From positions 1-9,774 of the forward strand of contig JAQVHG010000067.1 of NCBI GenBank assembly GCA_028696365.1: a stretch of DNA of 9,774 nt, given 5' to 3'. Position numbers and translations under genes: made by a program. This document shows positions 5,661 to 9,774 of this stretch, piece by piece (within the stretch, counting starts at the first letter, position 1; each line of letters starts with the position of its first letter). Origin of the DNA: Methanofollis sp. Lineage in GTDB: Archaea; Halobacteriota; Methanomicrobia; Methanomicrobiales; Methanofollaceae. The notes beneath the pieces are model-generated. The model was not told the origin of the DNA. It did not search any database and saw only the letters and a program-made list of their open reading frames with translations.

Positions 5661-5846
5661 ATGAAGACGGGACGCAATCCTCTGTCAATCTTCATCGGCG
5701 GGGGGTTCGGGGGGCGGCCAAGACCCTCGGTCGAGGAGAGAGTTGAGAATTTCTGGAAGGAAGCACTTCAGCTCGAGGAAATCTTCACCTCGAGAGAGTT
5801 TTGGGATATGCTCCATGAAAATGATCGCGAAGATCCATCTCTCTGA
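5661..5846 (+). CDS. doubtful small protein of 61 residues
   Basis: An ATG frame ending TGA. The first half (NPLSIFIGGGFGGRP) is read from a G-rich block, GGCGGGGGGTTCGG, that resembles the neighbouring repeat family, while the second half (VEERVENFWKEALQLEEIFTSREFWDML) looks like a genuine amphipathic helical peptide. AAGGT at 5644-5648 lies 12 bases before the ATG, rather far. I know no family for it. It may be a repeat-borne small gene or a chance frame over a repeat. Confidence 0.3.
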   Translation: MKTGRNPLSIFIGGGFGGRPRPSVEERVENFWKEALQLEEIFTSREFWDMLHENDREDPSL

Positions 5847-6014
5847 GTTTCTATAATGGTTTGAATTCACCAAACATCTTCAGGACAGATACGCAGATTG
5901 CAGATACATCTCCTAAATGATCAGGCCTCTACCTTCCCAGTCCTATCTTCATTCCAGGAGGCCAGAGGGCACGTCGATCTGAGTGGCCGCCGCCCCCATC
6001 ATAGAACATTCCGA

Positions 6015-6072
6015 CTCTGTAGAAATCCTCTTGATGAATCTCTCTGGCGGGGGGCTTGGCCACCCCCCCGCC
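6015..6072 (+). repeat. GC-rich fold-back repeat, copy 2
   Basis: CTCTGTAGAAATCCTCTTGA at 6015-6034, then ATGAATCTCTCTGGC and a G6 run, aligns with copy 1 (5416-5455) over about 40 bases with a few mismatches. The inner stem GGCGGGGGG (6046-6054) pairs with CCCCCCCGCC (6063-6072) around an eight-base loop. The outer arm of copy 1 has no matching partner here. An inverted 10-base match to its first bases (TTCTACAGAG) is at 6220-6229. Confidence 0.65.
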
Positions 6073-6137
6073 CCCCCACCACACGATAGGTCGAGAACGG
6101 CAGCACTCTCTTTATGGTTATCTATTCTATCGTGGTC

Positions 6138-6163
6138 CCGGGGGTCCGGGGCAGAGCCCCCGG
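6138..6163. repeat. GC-rich hairpin, third member
   Basis: CCGGGGG (6138-6144) can pair with CCCCCGG (6157-6163); alternatively CCGGGGC (6146-6152) pairs with GCCCC (6156-6160) in a tighter hairpin with a three-base loop. The two competing pairings share the same 3' arm. No coding frame of interest runs through it. Confidence 0.5.
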
Positions 6164-6251
6164 CAAAAGAGATGGGAAGGCGGGCGACACACGTCTCACC
6201 CACACAAATTGATGAAGGGTTCTACAGAGCCAACACTCCTGCCATCTCGAG

Positions 6252-6272
6252 CCGGGGGGCTGTGCCTCCCGG
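6252..6272. repeat. GC-rich hairpin, fourth member
   Basis: CCGGGGGGC (6252-6260) pairs with GCCTCCCGG (6264-6272) over nine pairs with one G-T and a three-base TGT loop. It follows the inverted TTCTACAGAG at 6220-6229 and belongs with the other GC-rich hairpins of this spacer. Confidence 0.5.
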
Positions 6273-6398
6273 AACCCTCCGACGGACGAAGATGGCTAAA
6301 GGGCGGCAATAAAGCAGTGTTCCCCTGTGGTGTCCTGCTATGAGAGGGGAGCAAGGATCCACTCACTCCAGAGAACTCCAATATTTTTTATCCCGTAT

Positions 6399-6420
6399 GC
6401 CTGAACCTCAAGGTTCATGC
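6399..6420. repeat. small palindrome downstream of the nucleotidyltransferase gene
   Basis: TGAACCT (6402-6408) and AGGTTCA (6411-6417) are perfect complements separated by CA, and the outer GC/GC pair at 6399-6400 and 6419-6420 extends it past one mismatch. It lies about 40 bases after the end of the minus-strand operon (stop at 6458). It may be part of a terminator, but on the minus strand no T tract follows; it could equally be a protein-binding site. Confidence 0.35.
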
Positions 6421-6457
6421 TGAACTCTACAAAGCCGGATGATTGGTTTTCCTTTGC

Positions 6458-7390
6458 TTAGATCCCTGCTGATTCCATCAGCGTCTTCGAGACGATATAC
6501 TCACCCTTCGCCTCGCGGGTCGTGCCCACAATGAGCCACTGCGTATCGCCGTGCTGCTCCAGAACACCCTGAGCCTCGATCACCTCGCCAGCCAGGGCCT
6601 GGCCCGAGTAGGTATGGGTGAACGAGATCACCCGCGAGACTGACTCGTGCTCCACCTCATAGACTGCCGGGGAGTCGAAGGCCTTCGAGGCGTCGGTGAC
6701 CGTCGCCTCGATCCGCCCTCTCCCGAGCACCGGGCCTTTGCCGGTGGGGACCGATGCCAGGTCGTCGTACGACCGAGTGTACAGGAGGTCGAAGTAGGTG
6801 TCACCGAACTCGCCGCGGTTCCATTTGCGCGACTCATGGAGGACAAAGACCTCATAGGAGATCTCTGGGACCCGCTTGTGGTAGACCTTCTGCCACATCT
6901 CCTCGCTCATCCGCGGAAGTTTTCCGGCCTCGACCAGGTGTTTCAGTTGGGCCTGGGCCGAGAACCAGGCCTGGCCATAGACGACCAGGTCGATGTCTGA
7001 GGCCCCGTTTTCCAGGCCGAGCACCCGTGACCCCGTGCACCCGACCGCTCCCTTCGGGAGGTCGAAACAGTCGAGGAGACGTTGCACCCGTTCGTCGTGG
7101 GAGGCGATCCACTCGATCCGCTCGTCTGGTTTGTAGACCTTTGTAATGTCGCCGCGCGGCACCCGGTGGAGATTGTCGAGGTACTCAGGCTTGTACTTCC
7201 TGATGTACTCGAAGGCAGGTTCGAAGTCCAGTTTGGTGTACCGCCGACCTTCGGGGTTCACCCGCTCGCCGTGCTCGTCAGGGACGTACCTGAGCACGCA
7301 CCCGACCCGTTCGTCGTTGTCATATGCCGAGACGGCGTAGAGACGGCCGTCGGTATCCTCGATAAAATCGCGTAATCTGATCGCTTTCAT
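6458..7390 (-). CDS. predicted nucleotidyltransferase (COG1665-like, polymerase-beta superfamily)
   Basis: 310 residues. The nucleotidyltransferase core is in the middle: the G120-S121 of the TGSRVLGLENG turn is followed by SDIDLVVYG with D132 and D134, the GS-x(10)-DxD pattern that binds the NTP and two metal ions. Residues 1-110 form a separate N-terminal domain with many aromatic and charged residues (YDNDERVGCVLRYVPDEHG; EYIRKYKPEYLDNLHRVPRGD), and 215-310 make a C-terminal beta-rich part (GRGRIEATVTD; VIEAQGVLEQHG). This looks like the archaeal COG1665 family, often labelled DNA polymerase beta domain protein. Its substrate is unknown. The ATG overlaps the TsaC stop by four bases (ATGA), with GGGAG at 7402-7398, so it is translationally coupled to tsaC and last in the operon. 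Confidence 0.85.
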   Translation of the reverse strand: MKAIRLRDFIEDTDGRLYAVSAYDNDERVGCVLRYVPDEHGERVNPEGRRYTKLDFEPAFEYIRKYKPEYLDNLHRVPRGDITKVYKPDERIEWIASHDERVQRLLDCFDLPKGAVGCTGSRVLGLENGASDIDLVVYGQAWFSAQAQLKHLVEAGKLPRMSEEMWQKVYHKRVPEISYEVFVLHESRKWNRGEFGDTYFDLLYTRSYDDLASVPTGKGPVLGRGRIEATVTDASKAFDSPAVYEVEHESVSRVISFTHTYSGQALAGEVIEAQGVLEQHGDTQWLIVGTTREAKGEYIVSKTLMESAGI

Positions 7391-7968
7391 TCTAATGCTC
7401 CCAGGAATGCTCCGACCTCCTCGACCTTCGCGCCAGGTCGCAGGATCGTTCGGTGCACGAGATCGACGACGGTGCTCGGCGTACCCGGGAGGACGCCGCC
7501 GTCGATGAGAAAGTCGTGGGGGACATGGACCTGGTCTGGGGTGACCGGGTCGGGGCCTCCGTGGATATTTGCGCTTGTCGCCGTGATAGGAGCGTCAAGT
7601 TCCCTGATCAGGGTGAGGGCAACCGGGTGGTTCGGGATGCGGACCCCAATCTGCCCGGTGCCGCCGGTGAGGGTGGTCGGGAGGCATGACTTGGCCTTTA
7701 GCACCACCGTCACCGGGCCGGGAAGGAACCGGTCGACGAACTCTTCGGCCGTCTCGTCGAGACGGGCGATCGCCCAGAGCATCTCGATGTCGCAGACTGC
7801 GACCGAGACCGGCAGGGATGGGGGGCGTATCTTCGCCTCGTACACCCGCTCGACGGCAAGTTCAGAGAGTGCATCGGCTCCAAGGCCGTAGATTGTGTCG
7901 GTTGGGTAGACCACCAGTCCGTCGCGCTTGAGCACACGGACCGCCTGCTGGATGACCGCTTCGTCCAT
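7387..7968 (-). CDS. tsaC: threonylcarbamoyl-AMP synthase (YrdC-domain TsaC type)
   Basis: 193 residues, a YrdC domain alone without the C-terminal Sua5 extension. It makes threonylcarbamoyl-AMP from threonine, bicarbonate and ATP, the first step of t6A at position 37 of ANN-decoding tRNAs, with the KEOPS complex completing the transfer in archaea. Visible motifs: YPTDTIYGLG at 21-30, KIRP at 46-49, FLPGPVTVVL at 81-90, R110 in VRIP, TATSANIHG at 129-137 with S132 and N134, and STVVDL at 165-170. I chose the ATG at 7968, one base after the stop of the upstream gene, with CAGGAG seven bases before it; an in-frame ATG at 8013 would overlap that gene by 44 bases. The downstream gene overlaps its stop by four bases. 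Confidence 0.93.
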   Translation of the reverse strand: MDEAVIQQAVRVLKRDGLVVYPTDTIYGLGADALSELAVERVYEAKIRPPSLPVSVAVCDIEMLWAIARLDETAEEFVDRFLPGPVTVVLKAKSCLPTTLTGGTGQIGVRIPNHPVALTLIRELDAPITATSANIHGGPDPVTPDQVHVPHDFLIDGGVLPGTPSTVVDLVHRTILRPGAKVEEVGAFLGALE

Positions 7969-7969
7969 C

Positions 7970-8671
7970 TTAAAACTCCTGCCCGCGGACGCGGGCGATA
8001 TTGAAAACTGCACGCTTTGAGATATGCATTACTGCAAAGACCCCGGCCTGAATGGGGTCGGTGACCACGAGGTCGGCGTGCCTCGGGACGCTCCCGGCCA
8101 TTTTCAGGGCGATGACCGGGATCCCGGCTGCTCGCACGTGGTCGACCGCCGTCGAGATCGTCCCGCCCATCAGGGACCCTGCCAGGACTAGGATCGAGGC
8201 TCTAGGGAGGCGAGCGACGGCTTCGACCGCCTCGGCGAGGTTTTTCTCGCCGACGAGCGGGATGGTGTCCACCGAGATCCGCTCGCCCCTGATGTTGTGC
8301 CGGTCGGCTTCGTTTACCGCCCCAAGCGCCACCTGCGCCACCTGCGCCCCGCCGCCCAGGATGATCACTCTGGACCCGAAGATCTTGGAGAAGGTGTCGA
8401 GGGTGGTGACCTGGTGCATTGTCGGGACGGCCACGAGGTCAGCGATCACCTTGCCGATCCCGCCGGCACACTCGACCTCAAAATAAAAGAGGGCTCTTCC
8501 TGCGTGATCTCCTGAATGCAGGATCGATTGCTGGACGGTGACCACGTTTGCTCCGTTTGCAGCCATAATCCCGGCGATGTCGCGCAGGACGCCGGGACGG
8601 TTCTCGGCGATGATGCTGACCGCATGGAGTTCGAAGATCTCAAGTGCGTGCAGATGTTCAGACTCTTCCAT
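7970..8671 (-). CDS. ACT domain protein with C-terminal DUF5612 domain
   Basis: 233 residues. Residues 14-85 are an ACT domain: AVSIIAENRPGVLRDIAGIM (17-36) with the conserved RPGVL turn, then GANVVTVQQS and FYFEVE. ACT domains usually bind amino acids and regulate enzymes or transcription. Residues 98-233 form a Rossmann-like C-terminal domain starting RVIILGGGAQVAQVALG, with ILVLAGSLMGGT and HADLVVTDPIQAGVF; this fits the DUF5612 family of methanogens, whose role is not established. No membrane segment or DNA-binding helix is evident. An in-frame stop at 8692-8690 limits the start to 8671 (or a CTG at 8686). It is first in a tight operon with tsaC and the nucleotidyltransferase. Confidence 0.85.
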   Translation of the reverse strand: MEESEHLHALEIFELHAVSIIAENRPGVLRDIAGIMAANGANVVTVQQSILHSGDHAGRALFYFEVECAGGIGKVIADLVAVPTMHQVTTLDTFSKIFGSRVIILGGGAQVAQVALGAVNEADRHNIRGERISVDTIPLVGEKNLAEAVEAVARLPRASILVLAGSLMGGTISTAVDHVRAAGIPVIALKMAGSVPRHADLVVTDPIQAGVFAVMHISKRAVFNIARVRGQEF

Positions 8672-8681
8672 ATGTCGTAGA

Positions 8682-8710
8682 GACAGGAGTCAGACCTGTC
8701 CCCCTCCTTT
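8682..8710 (-). promoter_or_regulatory. strong ribosome site followed by a hairpin in the DUF5612 leader
   Basis: On the minus strand AAAGGAGGGG (8710-8701) is a near-ideal archaeal Shine-Dalgarno sequence, but it lies 29 bases before the ATG at 8671. The gap contains GACAGG (8700-8695), a seven-base loop, and CCTGTC (8687-8682), a perfect six-pair hairpin that starts right after the ribosome site. Folding it away leaves ten bases between ribosome site and ATG, within the usual range. Confidence 0.5.
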
Positions 8711-8734
8711 CGCAATATGAGAGTTGATGGCTGT

Positions 8735-8746
8735 ACTCTTTAAGGT
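8735..8746 (-). promoter_or_regulatory. weak TATA-like candidate before the DUF5612-tsaC operon
   Basis: The minus strand reads CCTTAAAGAGTA here, about 26-30 bases before 8710, so transcription could begin just ahead of the strong ribosome site. The match is weak. The 115-base gap to the PAP2 gene gives room for a promoter, but read-through from PAP2 is also possible. Confidence 0.3.
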
Positions 8747-8786
8747 GTTTGATTCTGCGCATCATACGGCGTGCGACTGGTGGCGT

Positions 8787-9764
8787 TCACCTCATTCCAT
8801 CGTCCTGCACCATCTCCAGGAGCCCTGCCCAGGCAAAGAAGCGGGGGGCGCACCCGGCCATCCAGAACCCAAGGGCCATCGGGAGAAAGAGGTCGAAGAG
8901 CCAGGACGGCGCACTGCCTACCCAACGGAAGATGATGATGAGAGGCACCGAGATGAGAAGGCCGATGAGCATCCCGAGGAGGTAGCGGGTGGCCCGCACC
9001 CTGAACCCGCCACCGGCGCGGAAGGCAGTCCCGGTCCAGGCCGCCCCAGTCCCGATACCGAGGAGAGAGCCTGCGGCGATGAGCGCTGGAGTCATCGAAT
9101 ACGGGTCGAGGACATGTGCCGCCGTCTCGATCCACGCGGGAGGGAGAGGCGTCTGGAGGAAGAGGACGAACCCCGCAGCAGGTACGAACAGTGCGATCGC
9201 CCCAAGGAGGAGGGCGGCGATCTTTGCCGGCCAGGAGGCGCTCGCCGCCCAGGCCGAGATCGGTCTCTCCAGCCAGAGGAACCCAGCAAGGAGAAGAACT
9301 CCGATCGCCCACCCGGCAAGGACATCTCCGAGAAAGTGGACACCGAGGACAACCCGTGAGATCCCCGTGAGGAGGATGAGCACGGTCGCCCCGGCCACGG
9401 CCCACCGCTTCCACCCAGTCCAGGCGGCCAGAAGCCCCCAGAAGGGAACGGCGTTTTGGGCATGCCCTGAGGGCATGGAGAAGGAGGTGTGCGTGGCAAG
9501 CGGGTGTACCGCGTTGCTCACCCAGTAGGGCCGCGGAGTGGCGAAAAGAAGTTTCGCGCTCGTATTAACCCCGACCGAGACCGCAAGCAGGAGACCAAGC
9601 CGCAGTCCGAGACGCGGGTTGACACACCAGTAGACCAGGGGGAGGAGGAGGAGAAAGAACGCTGCCGATCCGGTGAAGGTGACCGCGGTCCAGAACGGGG
9701 CGGCACCCCCAAGATATGCCTGGGCGTCGAGGACGATCTCTGTCTCTGTCAGGAGAACACTCAT
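8787..9764 (-). CDS. PAP2-family membrane phosphatase
   Basis: 325 residues with many hydrophobic segments, an integral membrane protein. The three-part PAP2 phosphatase signature is complete (numbering from the 9764 start): KLLFATPRP with K71 and R78, MPSGH with H101, and SRVVLGVHFLGD with R137, H143 and D147. The catalytic pair H101/H143 is therefore intact. Such enzymes remove phosphate from lipid phosphates or polyprenyl pyrophosphates at the membrane; the substrate cannot be read from the sequence. After the core (about 1-165) come further membrane segments (about 180-205, 225-250, 265-285, 295-315), longer than a minimal PAP2 protein. Two ATGs are adjacent at 9767 and 9764; GGAG at 9773-9770 fits the second better. 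Only seven bases precede it in the window, so a more upstream start cannot be excluded. Confidence 0.88.
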   Translation of the reverse strand: MSVLLTETEIVLDAQAYLGGAAPFWTAVTFTGSAAFFLLLLPLVYWCVNPRLGLRLGLLLAVSVGVNTSAKLLFATPRPYWVSNAVHPLATHTSFSMPSGHAQNAVPFWGLLAAWTGWKRWAVAGATVLILLTGISRVVLGVHFLGDVLAGWAIGVLLLAGFLWLERPISAWAASASWPAKIAALLLGAIALFVPAAGFVLFLQTPLPPAWIETAAHVLDPYSMTPALIAAGSLLGIGTGAAWTGTAFRAGGGFRVRATRYLLGMLIGLLISVPLIIIFRWVGSAPSWLFDLFLPMALGFWMAGCAPRFFAWAGLLEMVQDDGMR

Positions 9765-9774
9765 CATCGCTCCG

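Larger units (their letters stand above)
5403..6457. other. long mostly non-coding region with GC-rich fold-back repeats
   Basis: About 1.05 kb between the DUF89 gene and the stop of the nucleotidyltransferase gene. It holds at least four GC-rich hairpins (listed separately), two of which share a longer common 5' part, plus an 8-base-arm palindrome at 5599-5648 and a small palindrome at 6399-6420. Apart from a doubtful 61-codon frame at 5661-5846, the reading frames that cross it run through the G/C tracts and show no protein-like pattern. I see no transposase remnant and no CRISPR-like spacing. It looks like an accumulation site for intergenic repeats. Confidence 0.6.

Noticed and set aside
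5416..6272. Possible CRISPR array formed by the repeated GC-rich hairpins
   Set aside because: The repeats are irregular in length, spacing and orientation, with no uniform spacers and no cas gene in the window.
5949..6312. Frames of 84 to 109 codons on both strands across the repeat region
   Set aside because: They are read through G and C runs of the hairpins, giving Gly/Pro/Arg-rich low-complexity peptides, without ribosome sites or recognisable domains.
7969..8013. Longer TsaC start at 8013
   Set aside because: It would overlap the upstream gene by 44 bases, whereas the ATG at 7968 has a good ribosome site and begins the YrdC domain at the usual place.
8724..9528. Long plus-strand frames opposite the PAP2 gene
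   Set aside because: They are composed of Arg, Glu, Pro and Gly, as expected from the complement of a membrane-protein gene in GC-rich DNA; the minus strand holds an intact PAP2 signature.

Overview
The window looks like chromosomal DNA of a methanogenic archaeon, most likely of the order Methanomicrobiales (Methanoculleus/Methanofollis-like). The support is indirect but consistent: an ACT-DUF5612 protein and a COG1665-type nucleotidyltransferase typical of methanogens, a YrdC-only TsaC, an archaeal DUF89 protein with an N-terminal CxxC, a tRNA gene without an encoded CCA and with a TATA-like box upstream, Shine-Dalgarno sites of the GGAGG/GGTGA type, moderately high GC in genes, and AT-rich promoters. 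The genus is inference.

Layout. Positions 1-141 may hold the 3' end of a plus-strand gene cut by the window edge. Positions 181-1181 (minus) carry a two-gene unit: a stand-alone Roadblock/LC7 protein and a response regulator with an uncharacterised helical output region, overlapping by one base. After an AT-rich divergent promoter region (1182-1534) a plus-strand operon (1535-4203) encodes a protein with two copies of a DUF2226-like domain, a membrane-anchored Roadblock-like protein, a MinD-type ATPase with an amphipathic C-terminal tail, and a 70-residue membrane/coiled-coil protein. Next come tRNA-Pro(GGG) (4448-4522) and, 22 bases later, a DUF89/ARMT1-like phosphatase (4545-5402). About 1 kb (5403-6457) is mostly non-coding and holds a family of GC-rich fold-back repeats, with one doubtful small gene. 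The right third is all minus strand: a PAP2 phosphatase (9764-8787), then a tight three-gene operon of ACT-DUF5612 (8671-7970), TsaC (7968-7387) and a nucleotidyltransferase (7390-6458).

How the genes may work together. The most interesting part is 181-4203: two divergent units that together carry a phosphorylation input (receiver), two Roadblock-like proteins (one soluble, one membrane-tethered), a membrane-targeting MinD ATPase, a duplicated DUF2226-like protein and a small membrane partner. I infer a membrane-associated spatial-positioning or polarity system controlled by a two-component signal. It resembles in logic the MinD/ParA and MglB-type modules, but no MglA-type GTPase and no known cargo gene is present here. 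In the right-hand operon, TsaC makes threonylcarbamoyl-AMP for tRNA t6A37; its translationally coupled neighbours (a nucleotidyltransferase and a putative ligand-sensing ACT protein) have no established role in that pathway.
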